This document shows, in pieces, positions 16,834 through 24,599 of a stretch of DNA of 37,164 bases. The notes below the pieces were generated by a model. It ran no database searches and was not told the origin of the DNA. It saw nothing but the letters and a program-made list of their open reading frames with translations. The position numbers and the translations under genes are program-made. Source of the stretch: Akkermansiaceae bacterium (GTDB taxonomy: Bacteria; Verrucomicrobiota; Verrucomicrobiia; Verrucomicrobiales; Akkermansiaceae). The stretch covers positions 1 through 37,164 of the forward strand of contig JAQWSX010000020.1 of NCBI GenBank assembly GCA_029242935.1, read 5' to 3'. Each line of letters starts with the position of its first letter. Positions within the stretch are counted from its first letter, which is position 1.

Positions 16834-16941
16834 TCTCTCAACAAACGAAAAGTCTCAACATCAAATCACCAAACAACTTCCTGCAAAATTCTTTCCTCTT
16901 TAACTCACGAAAAGAAAAACTATCTTAGCTCTATTAACAAC

Positions 16942-19890
16942 ATGATCAAGACCCTCCTGCTCCTTCCAGCTCTCGCCCTCCCGCTCAGCGCCCAACTGAG
17001 AATCACCGAGGTCATGTCGAATAGTAACCACTCTGATACCGCTGCCAATGGCGATTGGTTCGAGATCACCAACACGGGGTCAATCGCCGTAAACATAGCA
17101 GGATACAGCTTTGACGACGATGATCGACGTGCTGGTGCATCCGGGAGCTTCCCCGCTTATGTATTGCAACCTGGAATCTCGATGATGGTGCTGAACGATG
17201 CTTCGGACGCCACCTTCCGCTCTTTGTGGAATCTTGATCCCTCTATCCGTGTCATTGCCAACGCCGAAATCAGCAACTTCCCGGGCCTCGGATCTGGGGG
17301 GGACGAGGTCAACCTCTTCAATAACAGTGGAGGATTGGTCGACCGGTTTACCTTTGGAGCGGCCACCGAGGGATTCAGCTTCGCGAAATATAATGACGGT
17401 CAACCCGTTCCCGGGGACCTTAGCAGTAATAGTGTTCTCGGAGCTTACGAAAGTGACGATCCGGGCGAAGATATTGCTTCTCCGGGAATTTCCTCCAATG
17501 TTCCGGCACCCCTTCCTCCCTTTTTTGTAATTCCCTTCCAGACAAGTGTCGTCGCAGGTTCTTCGCTCTCGGTGTCGGAATACCGGATTCGCTCGGTTGA
17601 CCCAAACCCCGGAGACACCATCACACTCTCTCTTTCCAATGCTCCTGCCTGGCTAAACCTGATCACGGTGAGCAATGGGGTTGGTAGGTTTACTGGCACG
17701 CCAAGCACCAACGATATCGGCCCGCATACCTTCCAAGTTATTGCCACCGACAACACGAACCGCGCGGAATCCCAAACATACCAAATCGATGTTCTGCCGG
17801 CTCTGACTCCCATCATCCTGAACGAATACAATGCCGTAGGTAGCGAGGAATATCTCGGCGGTGGAGATGAACTCGAGGCCGACGCTCCATTCGATTCCTT
17901 CTTCTCCCGGATCGAAGGGAATGGAGGGGCTTGGGTGGAATTCGTAGTCACCCAAAACTCGGACATCCGAAAATGGACTCTTGAAATCACGAACAAGGAT
18001 AGCACCCAGATCCTCAAACTCGCAGATCACGTCGCGCTCGAAAGTATTCCTGCCGGTACCATTCTCACTTTCTCTGAAGGCAATCGCTACCTTGGAACGA
18101 GCTTCAATCAAACCTCTAGGCTCAATATCGATGGCTACGCTTGGACCAATATCTGGATGCACGACTCTGTTCTCATTGATCAGACCAACAGCACCCACCC
18201 TACCAATTCACCCATCGGCAGTGATGATACTCGTTTTATTTGGAAAAACGCCGCCAATGAAATCATTTACGGTCCATCAGGAGAAACCATCGCTCTCTCC
18301 GATTCTAATGACAATGGAATTGGCGACGAACCGATCGCGGTCGGCGACAGCGAGGTTTTCCGCTTGGAAGCCAACCCCTCCGCTTCAACCAATCCGCTCA
18401 ATATCAACTACGACGACGGAAGCTCCTCCAGTTATGGTCGGCCCAATCTCTGGAGCAACGATTCCATAGTTCAGCTTTTCAACGGCTTCCTTTCCGTAAG
18501 CAGCCCTCCTCAGATCAGTGCGATTTCCACTACCAAAGCAGTCCGAGGAAGTTATAGCGCCGAAGCCAGCTTTTTCGACTCAACCCACAGTGTGACGGGC
18601 CTCGCGATGCCCGACTTCATAGAGATGGCAATAGACGGAGCCACCCTGACTCTTTCAAGTAGCCGCCCGCTGACCACCGCCGACATAGGCACCTACGAGG
18701 TAGCCATCCAAATCGATAGCGGTGCCGCAACGAACAATCTCGGCTACCTCGTCTTTGAGCTCGAAGTTCTGCACCCCTCGCCCACCGTCGTTCTCAACGA
18801 ATATAATGCGGTCGAGCCTGATCGTTATCTAAATGGTGGCACCGCGGCAGCCGATAATGACGGGGCACCCGCCTCCTCCGACTCCCACTTTGGCCGGATC
18901 GTCGGGAATGGTGGGAACTGGTTTGAACTCGCAGTGGTGGGTGACGACAGCCCCGGATCAATCAATCTGACCGACTGGACCATCGAGGTTGGAAAAATTG
19001 CCCCCTCGGGGAAGTTCGTAGCTTCCACCACGATTATTCTGAGCGATGCCGCCACCTGGTCTTCTATTTTGCACGGCACCTTGCTTACTTTTATCGAACG
19101 AAACAGCATGGCCGGCGGACTCGACACCAAAGTCAACCGTGTTAACAACATCGATACCGATGGTTACGTGTGGACCAATATCCACCTTGGAACACCAGGT
19201 TTTATCACCGGAACCAACCTCGATGATATTCGCATCAATTCCAGCAACACAGCCTTCATCCTCAAGGACTCCACCGGCACCGTTATCTTCGGTCCGGCCG
19301 GCGAAGGTGTTGCTCCACTTGATGGAGTCGGAAGCTCCGAGATCTTCGAACTCGAAAACGATGCCTCCTCAGAAGTTTCGCCTGTCGATGATGCCTCGGA
19401 TACCTTTCTGGGATACGATGATGGTTCATCCGGCTCAACCTTTGGTTCACCAAACCTCTTCGCGCCACTTGGATCGCAGGTCGATCAAGTTCAGGACTTT
19501 ACCCCTTACATTCAAACCCTGACTGCATTTGAGGTCTACCTTGCCAATTTGGGACTCGCTGGAGCCACGTCCGGGGATGATAGTGATGGCGATAGTTTCT
19601 CCAACTTGGACGAATACCTCTTCGGTGGAAATCCTGTTGATTCGGGGATTACTCCGGTCACCTTGCACGACCCGACGACCAGCACCATATCGGTCAACGT
19701 GAGAATCAATGATCCCATCTACAGCTTTGTGGCCCAGCGCAGCACGGACCTTCAAAATTGGGTCAGCACCGAACTCGAAATAGTTGATGGTGATTCCGAC
19801 CTTGGCCCCGATTTCACGCTTCGCAGCATCATCTATGAAGGTGATGCACCTAAAAATTTCATTCGTATTGCCAGCGAGACCGCCAACTAA
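16942..19890 (+). CDS. Secreted multi-domain protein with lamin-tail-like modules
   Basis: A 982-residue exported protein (signal MIKTLLLLPALALPLSAQ). A lamin-tail domain fills about residues 19-160 (ITEVMSNSNHSDTAANGDWF ... GDEVNLFNNSGG). An Ig/cadherin-like putative sugar-binding domain follows at about 196-286 (GRFTGTPSTNDIGPHTFQVI). Two related modules then start VLNEYNAV at about 291 and 615, contain GNGGxWxE and end YDDGSS..GxPNL at about 491 and 827. The second is preceded by another Ig-like segment. Near the end, DDSDGDSFSNLDEYLFGG (about 879) resembles a calcium-binding thrombospondin type-3/EF-hand loop, before a tail seen in many verrucomicrobial secreted proteins. No PEP-CTERM anchor is visible. 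The role is unknown, perhaps surface adhesion or polymer binding. The gene stands alone. Confidence 0.85.
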   Translation: MIKTLLLLPALALPLSAQLRITEVMSNSNHSDTAANGDWFEITNTGSIAVNIAGYSFDDDDRRAGASGSFPAYVLQPGISMMVLNDASDATFRSLWNLDPSIRVIANAEISNFPGLGSGGDEVNLFNNSGGLVDRFTFGAATEGFSFAKYNDGQPVPGDLSSNSVLGAYESDDPGEDIASPGISSNVPAPLPPFFVIPFQTSVVAGSSLSVSEYRIRSVDPNPGDTITLSLSNAPAWLNLITVSNGVGRFTGTPSTNDIGPHTFQVIATDNTNRAESQTYQIDVLPALTPIILNEYNAVGSEEYLGGGDELEADAPFDSFFSRIEGNGGAWVEFVVTQNSDIRKWTLEITNKDSTQILKLADHVALESIPAGTILTFSEGNRYLGTSFNQTSRLNIDGYAWTNIWMHDSVLIDQTNSTHPTNSPIGSDDTRFIWKNAANEIIYGPSGETIALSDSNDNGIGDEPIAVGDSEVFRLEANPSASTNPLNINYDDGSSSSYGRPNLWSNDSIVQLFNGFLSVSSPPQISAISTTKAVRGSYSAEASFFDSTHSVTGLAMPDFIEMAIDGATLTLSSSRPLTTADIGTYEVAIQIDSGAATNNLGYLVFELEVLHPSPTVVLNEYNAVEPDRYLNGGTAAADNDGAPASSDSHFGRIVGNGGNWFELAVVGDDSPGSINLTDWTIEVGKIAPSGKFVASTTIILSDAATWSSILHGTLLTFIERNSMAGGLDTKVNRVNNIDTDGYVWTNIHLGTPGFITGTNLDDIRINSSNTAFILKDSTGTVIFGPAGEGVAPLDGVGSSEIFELENDASSEVSPVDDASDTFLGYDDGSSGSTFGSPNLFAPLGSQVDQVQDFTPYIQTLTAFEVYLANLGLAGATSGDDSDGDSFSNLDEYLFGGNPVDSGITPVTLHDPTTSTISVNVRINDPIYSFVAQRSTDLQNWVSTELEIVDGDSDLGPDFTLRSIIYEGDAPKNFIRIASETAN

Positions 19891-19958
19891 AACGAGAGGA
19901 GAAGAGCCTCCGAACGATTCTTAGTTTTTGCCAATGTCCATCACGCCTTCACCAAAAC

Positions 19959-20951
19959 TCAAAGCCCTCTTTTCTCCTTTTCCGCGATGATCCATCCACG
20001 ATCATTTTTGGAGAGATACTTCTGGGATGTTTTGATGACATTGCCATCAGGCTCGGTGAGCCACAAATTACCGTTATAGTAACGAGTCAGCTTAGCGAAG
20101 ACCACTTCGTCATTCGTTCCCATCCACTTCCGATACCCCCTTTTCGCCATCTTTCGCTCCCACACTCCACGATTATGATCGATGGTGAGAGCTGCGTTCT
20201 TCAACTTCCCCCATAACTCGGATTTCTCTCCTCGACTAAAGCCGCGCTCGCGAGTGTAAACCGCGCCATCAGGTTGCAGAACGACCAAGGTTGGATACCC
20301 CAACACATTAAACTGCTTTTTAAGACGCTCGGCATACTTCCGTCGAGCGGTGACCGATCCGGTCAACTGGCCAAACTCGTCCACTTCCCTTTTCCCACCG
20401 GTGGCATCAATTTTTAGACGCACCAACTTTTCCTTAGCCCATTTTTCAAAGTCAACTTTTGCAAAAACCTCGCGCTGCAGACGGGCGCACATGGGACTGC
20501 CGGGACTGCCGGTTTTGGTGAACCAAATCAACAAGGGTTTTCCCTCTCGCATTGATTCACGCCGAGCTTCCTGATAGCTTGTAAGCCAAAGAGTTTTCTT
20601 CTTGGGTCGATTCTTAAATTTGTCGCCAAGCTTAAACTCAGTCTCCAGATCCATCGGAGCCCATTCAAAGTCGTCGTCCGACGGGAGTTTCATATCTCTC
20701 ACCACCACGTTGTCTCCCACTTTCTCAGGCAGGTATCCTGCCACTTCCGGAGTCATTCCCACGGCTACGTCCTCACTCTCCTTCTTGATCTTTGCATTAG
20801 CATTCCCACCGATTCCCGCCACCCCATTTTCACCTTCGCTAAACTTCGATGATTTTTGGGCCTTCGGCCTGATTGTCCGCACCTCAAGGAAGTCTCCACA
20901 GGAAACCAACACCAAAGTGGTCACAAAAAAGAAACCAGCCGACTTGTTCAT
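19959..20951 (-). CDS. Thioredoxin-fold lipoprotein with C-terminal SHD1-like domain
   Basis: A 330-residue putative lipoprotein. The signal MNKSAGFFFVTTLVLVSC has lipobox L-V-S-C with Cys18. Residues 20-120 are low-complexity and charged. A thioredoxin-like domain spans about 122-260: EGKPLLIWFTKTGSPGSPMC, VRLKIDATGG, and cis-proline GYPTLVVLQPDG. The usual C-x-x-C is S-P-M-C, so only the second cysteine (Cys155) remains and disulfide reductase chemistry is unlikely. Residues about 270-322 (RGYRKWMGTNDEVVFAKLTR ... YLSKNDRGWI) resemble the SHD1 domain common in PVC bacteria. The start at 20951 is chosen for its signal peptide. It follows coxB after 113 bp in the same direction and may be part of that transcript. 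Confidence 0.78.
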   Translation of the reverse strand: MNKSAGFFFVTTLVLVSCGDFLEVRTIRPKAQKSSKFSEGENGVAGIGGNANAKIKKESEDVAVGMTPEVAGYLPEKVGDNVVVRDMKLPSDDDFEWAPMDLETEFKLGDKFKNRPKKKTLWLTSYQEARRESMREGKPLLIWFTKTGSPGSPMCARLQREVFAKVDFEKWAKEKLVRLKIDATGGKREVDEFGQLTGSVTARRKYAERLKKQFNVLGYPTLVVLQPDGAVYTRERGFSRGEKSELWGKLKNAALTIDHNRGVWERKMAKRGYRKWMGTNDEVVFAKLTRYYNGNLWLTEPDGNVIKTSQKYLSKNDRGWIIAEKEKRGL

Positions 20952-21064
20952 GGAGGGGAATGTAGCACCCGGGTCAAGTGCTGTAAAAAGAGCATCCTCT
21001 CGCATCCACCCATAAAACAGCCAGGCCTTTCACTCCGGCCATCTTGGATACGATTGGGATAAGT

Positions 21065-21877
21065 CTATTTCTTTGCAAGCCCCGCTTTGTCGGCCTCAAG
21101 AGCCTCCTGCGACTTTTCAAGGGATGCCTTGCTTTGCTCAGCAGCCCAACTTGAAAATGACTTCTGGCTTACAACCTCCATAACTCCACGCATATTAGCA
21201 TGATTCTCACCGCAAAGCTGACCACAGACTACGTAGGTTTCGAGCTCCTTGGTTGGCATGAACCACATCGGAATATCACGTCCAGGAATCGCATCCTGTT
21301 GAATTCGCATTGGAATGATCGAATAATTGTGAATCACATCCGTCGAAGTGACTTGAAGGATGGCATTCCGCTTAACAGGAAGTTTTAGAATCCCAGAGAC
21401 AAAATCATCATAGCCATTTGGATCATCCGGGTCGATACAAGGATCTCCTGGCCTACTGACGAGGGTCCGGTCAATACGGCCAAATTTACCGTCCTCACCA
21501 GGGTAGTGGTAACCAAAACCAAACTGGTAGGCCACGACACGAACACGAGCAGGATCGGTCTGCTGGACTTCTTCAAAATTGTCAGTCCTTTCCCACCAGA
21601 GAGGGAAAGCGAATCCGAGTAAAAGGACAGCTTCAATAATCACCACACCAATCTCCAGATGACTGGAAACATGATTGGTGACCCCATGATAACTGGCCTT
21701 AGAATTCTTCGAGGCCCGGAACTTCCAGAGGCAGAATAAGAAGAAAAGAGTCCACCCTATGAAAAGAGCGAACATGAACCAGTGAACAATATCGATGAGG
21801 TGATCGACATTACCACCGTGATCGGAGTAATTCTCGGGAATCCCGAGCCATTTTGACCAGTTGAGTAAGGTAAACAT
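21065..21877 (-). CDS. coxB: Cytochrome c oxidase subunit II (CuA)
   Basis: Carries the binuclear CuA site that accepts electrons from cytochrome c. The protein has 270 residues. Two membrane helices (about 27-52 and 74-95) anchor a periplasmic cupredoxin domain. CuA ligands are His183 (VIHNYS), Cys218 and Cys222 (CGQLCG), His226 and Met229 (ENHANM). The aromatic electron-entry segment reads VAYQFGFGYHYPGEDGKFG, so the usual tryptophan cluster (QWYW) is missing, a feature I associate with oxidases fed by alternative complex III. The start at 21877 (MFTLLNWSKW) is preferred to 21961. A charged helical tail ends the protein. It is the last oxidase gene of the operon. Confidence 0.95.
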   Translation of the reverse strand: MFTLLNWSKWLGIPENYSDHGGNVDHLIDIVHWFMFALFIGWTLFFLFCLWKFRASKNSKASYHGVTNHVSSHLEIGVVIIEAVLLLGFAFPLWWERTDNFEEVQQTDPARVRVVAYQFGFGYHYPGEDGKFGRIDRTLVSRPGDPCIDPDDPNGYDDFVSGILKLPVKRNAILQVTSTDVIHNYSIIPMRIQQDAIPGRDIPMWFMPTKELETYVVCGQLCGENHANMRGVMEVVSQKSFSSWAAEQSKASLEKSQEALEADKAGLAKK

Positions 21878-21887
21878 GGGTAAAAAA

Positions 21888-22109
21888 TTAGGAATTATTA
21901 GGGGGCGCGACATAATCGTCGCAATACTGAGAATCCAAACCGGCGCGCTCCCGCTTTGCAATCTTCACCATGAACCAGAGGACCATGGTGATGAGGGGGA
22001 CGATTACGAGAAGCATCAGAGCAATCGCCCAACCTGCAGCGTCTTCACCGCCGTGCTTGAAAGCATTCGCGCAGGTTGCACACGCTAGAACTAAGGATGA
22101 TGAAATCAT
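21888..22109 (-). CDS. Small membrane protein of the oxidase operon (73 aa)
   Basis: A 73-residue protein with no family I can name. The N-terminus MISSSLVLACATCANAFKHG looks like a short export signal with two cysteines (C-A-T-C). A short loop and one strong membrane helix (WAIALMLLVIVPLITMVLWFM) follow, then a basic KIAKRERAG segment and a tail with a further cysteine. It sits 10 bp before coxB and 14 bp after the next small gene, so it is co-transcribed with the oxidase. The C-x-x-C could bind copper during CuA assembly, but that is a guess; a small structural subunit is equally possible. Confidence 0.7.
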   Translation of the reverse strand: MISSSLVLACATCANAFKHGGEDAAGWAIALMLLVIVPLITMVLWFMVKIAKRERAGLDSQYCDDYVAPPNNS

Positions 22110-22123
22110 GGTTTTTCTAAGAT

Positions 22124-22327
22124 TTAGACAATGATGTCCTTTGATTTTCGTCTGAAGTAAAAACCGTAGACAATCAGGACGGCGGAAGCGGTAAGAGTGA
22201 TCCCCCCAAAGATTTTGACACCAGATCCGGACGACTGTTCTTCAAAAAAAAGTGCCCAAACTCCGAAACCGGCGCAAAACAACGCCGCAATCGCAATGAA
22301 GATGAGATGGAATCCTTTAATCGACAT
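22124..22327 (-). CDS. Small two-helix membrane protein of the oxidase operon (67 aa)
   Basis: A 67-residue protein, family not recognised. Two hydrophobic helices (FHLIFIAIAALFCAGFGVWA and IFGGITLTASAVLIVYGFYF) are joined by a short polar loop (FFEEQSSGSGV), and the end is basic (RRKSKDIIV). It lies between the subunit IV gene (12 bp gap) and the 73-aa gene. Small hydrophobic proteins of this kind are often accessory oxidase subunits; the role here is inferred from position only. Confidence 0.7.
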   Translation of the reverse strand: MSIKGFHLIFIAIAALFCAGFGVWALFFEEQSSGSGVKIFGGITLTASAVLIVYGFYFRRKSKDIIV

Positions 22328-22339
22328 GACTTAATATGG

Positions 22340-22738
22340 TTACTCTTTAGCTCCGCGGCCGTGGACATCCGTCGCAGGCTTGGAAAGGTCGTAGAAGCCA
22401 TCACTGTAGGATTCATTCCCAAACTCAATGGGATCGCTCTTACTCCAACCAATCAACCACATACAGAAAAATGCCATCACTAATCCGAGAGAATAGAAGA
22501 AATAAATCAGCGGGCGCTCGTGGTTCAGGTGCATGAAAATGAGCATCACGAGCGTGGCTTTAAAAGCAGCGATACAAAGGCCAATAGTGGCATCCACTCC
22601 ATCAAACCCGTGGTCGCCAAAGTCTAACCACTCGACCGTCGCCACCATCACTGTAACCACAGTGAAGAAAAACAACAACGTGCCGATAAACATATAGAGC
22701 TTCTTTGCCTTTTTTATTTCTTCGATAGAACCAGCCAT
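22340..22738 (-). CDS. coxD: Cytochrome c oxidase subunit IV (prokaryotic type)
   Basis: A 132-residue inner-membrane protein with three hydrophobic segments: KLYMFIGTLLFFFTVVTVMV, the GLCIAAFKATLVMLIFMHL helix and IYFFYSLGLVMAFFCMWLIG. The KATLVMLIFMHL stretch is the mark of the bacterial subunit IV family (COX4_pro). This subunit helps stabilise the oxidase and is not catalytic. A hydrophilic tail of about 30 residues (DGFYDLSKPATDVHGRG) follows. It lies 40 bp after coxC. Confidence 0.88.
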   Translation of the reverse strand: MAGSIEEIKKAKKLYMFIGTLLFFFTVVTVMVATVEWLDFGDHGFDGVDATIGLCIAAFKATLVMLIFMHLNHERPLIYFFYSLGLVMAFFCMWLIGWSKSDPIEFGNESYSDGFYDLSKPATDVHGRGAKE

Positions 22739-22778
22739 GAGTTTTTACGTTTAGAGATCAGAAAAGAATTTTCGAGGA

Positions 22779-24563
22779 TTACATCAAGTAGAGAATCGGG
22801 AAGAGGAAGATCCAGACAAGGTCGACAAAGTGCCAGAAAAGACCGCCCACTTCGACCCGATTCGCCAACCATTCAGGGTTAGATTCATACATCTTGCGTC
22901 CAAAAAACAGGTAGTAGCCTAGGACAAGAGCACCACCAATCACGTGCAGACCATGCAGACCAGTGATCGTGAAGTAGATCGCGTAGTAAGTATTCCACTT
23001 AGGTGTGAAGGTGGACTCAAACCCAACATTGGCTCGCGGAATCTCAAGATGGGGAAACTTACCCTTGTGGATCTTGTGGTTGGCCCCCGCAAACCCATCA
23101 AGGTCGAAAAGCCCAGCCCGTTTCAGGGTCCGAGCTTTGCTCTCTTGGTAAACTTTTTCGACATCGTAATCCAAATCCCGGTAGGCAAGAATCTGATCCC
23201 AATTAACACGATATTTGTCATTGAGAGCCGGAACACGGTCCTTCTTTTCGAGCCGCTCTGTCTCAGCCTTTAGCCACGCCATGTGGCAGTCCCAAATCTT
23301 CTTGAACTCGTTTCGGTCGTCATCGTCGGCGTGGTCGTCATCGTCGGCGTGGTCGTCATCACCATCGTGATGCGCCCTGTGAGTGAGCAACCAGGTTCCT
23401 TCGATAACAGGAAATGGATCAAGCCCCTCTGCTTCAGCCCGCTGAGCAGTCGTCCGAAAATCTAGGGCATCAACACCCATGATCATTGGACTTTTGAGCA
23501 CTTCACCCGACACTAGGGTGTCATCGCGGAGTTTGGCACTTGAGTCACCAACATTCACCTTGTTTACAAGATCAGCGGGCTCGAAAACCAAGGTGAAAGG
23601 AGGGTCGACCTTAAAAGTGACTTCAGAAGGCGCCCGAAGGCTCAGGATCTTAATCTTCTCGGCATCCTCAGCACGACGATCTTTCCAGACCTCTTTTTCG
23701 ACAATGTAGGTGGAGGCTTCTTCCTCACCCTTTTCATTTCGGATCCAATCCCACGAAGCAGCAAGAAACTCTGTCCGGATCTTCCGATCGTGTGAGCGGG
23801 CTTCAAGATAGGCATCCTCGAGTTGGTCGAGTAATTCGATGGTAAGTTCTTCTCCTTCCTTGCGAACGAAAGCCGACTCACTAGCAGTAAGCTGATCTCG
23901 ATTCATCTCCCCTTTGGAAAGCTCCTCTTTATCGATCACTCGGTAAGACTCAGCTAAAGTGATTTTATTGCTGCCAGCTTGCCTGAGAATCTCCTTCACA
24001 TAAGCCTCATGAGTCGGACGTGTCAGGACGAAAGTCAATTCCGACGCTTTTACCAAAACGCGGTTTGCCTTGAAGACTCCATCTTCTTTTTTACGGCCTT
24101 CATCAACCTCAACCATGAGCCCCTTGTCATTCAGCTCAGCATAGTGCAAGTGCCCCTCGACGATAGCGTTATCTTGGACCGGTCCTCCCCCCTGAAGACG
24201 AACCGCCTGGTGACCGAACTTGGCGTTGTACTCGATCCCTTTGAGCACCATGAATAGACCGGCACAAGCAAGTGTAATCGCCATGTAAACCTGAAACTTC
24301 CGCCATTCTCGCATCTTCAAGGCAGCCCATGCGAAGACAACAGTGACGGAAGATCCAATCAGCACGAAGGTGTTGATTAAACCAGGAAGAATAGGAAGGG
24401 CCCGCTCCGGCCATGGATAGTCGGCGTAAAGCCGTAAGAACAAATAGCCCGAGAACAGGCCACCGAACAGGGTGACTTCGGAAGCTAAAAATAGCCAGAT
24501 ACCGACCTTCGAGTTGAAGAGGCCGGTGTCTTTACGGGCGTTGACAATAAATGGAATTTCCAT
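22779..24563 (-). CDS. coxC: Cytochrome c oxidase subunit III with a very large periplasmic insertion
   Basis: Subunit III of the haem-copper oxidase, 594 residues where about 200 is normal for the five-helix type. Helices 1-3 are at about 18-44, 58-83 and 88-112 (KVGIWLFLASEVTLFGGLFS, PGLINTFVLIGSSVTVVFAW, ITLACAGLFMVLKGIEY). Helices 4-5 are at about 525-554 and 575-594 (YFTITGLHGLHVIGG, FWHFVDLVWIFLFPILYLM). Between KGIEY and the TGLHGLH helix, where relatives have a loop of perhaps 20-40 residues, lie about 400 hydrophilic residues (roughly 117-515). Standard topology places this loop in the periplasm. The insert has a histidine/aspartate-rich repeat (about 396-417). The frame is open throughout and the operon spacing is normal, so it is not a misassembly of two genes. 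Confidence 0.93.
   Translation of the reverse strand: MEIPFIVNARKDTGLFNSKVGIWLFLASEVTLFGGLFSGYLFLRLYADYPWPERALPILPGLINTFVLIGSSVTVVFAWAALKMREWRKFQVYMAITLACAGLFMVLKGIEYNAKFGHQAVRLQGGGPVQDNAIVEGHLHYAELNDKGLMVEVDEGRKKEDGVFKANRVLVKASELTFVLTRPTHEAYVKEILRQAGSNKITLAESYRVIDKEELSKGEMNRDQLTASESAFVRKEGEELTIELLDQLEDAYLEARSHDRKIRTEFLAASWDWIRNEKGEEEASTYIVEKEVWKDRRAEDAEKIKILSLRAPSEVTFKVDPPFTLVFEPADLVNKVNVGDSSAKLRDDTLVSGEVLKSPMIMGVDALDFRTTAQRAEAEGLDPFPVIEGTWLLTHRAHHDGDDDHADDDDHADDDDRNEFKKIWDCHMAWLKAETERLEKKDRVPALNDKYRVNWDQILAYRDLDYDVEKVYQESKARTLKRAGLFDLDGFAGANHKIHKGKFPHLEIPRANVGFESTFTPKWNTYYAIYFTITGLHGLHVIGGALVLGYYLFFGRKMYESNPEWLANRVEVGGLFWHFVDLVWIFLFPILYLM
23315..23360 (-). repeat. 18-bp tandem repeat inside coxC
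   Basis: Two and a half copies of an 18-bp unit (plus strand GGTCGTCATCGTCGGCGT at 23315-23332 and 23333-23350, then 10 bp). In the coxC frame it encodes repeats of H-A-D-D-D-D. In-frame 18-bp units can change number without breaking the gene. The product is an acidic, histidine-containing strip. Confidence 0.9.
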
Positions 24564-24599
24564 GGATCAAGAAGAAGTTATTCGGTGGAAGTTTGATCG

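Noticed and set aside
16691-16903. Plus-strand frame of 70 codons
   Set aside because: It lies antisense to the XapX-type gene, has low-complexity Pro/Lys composition and no family match or ribosome binding site.
23315-23360. Repeat cluster considered as a CRISPR or mobile-element trace
   Set aside because: The units are contiguous, 18 bp, in frame and inside coxC, with no spacers or target-site duplications.
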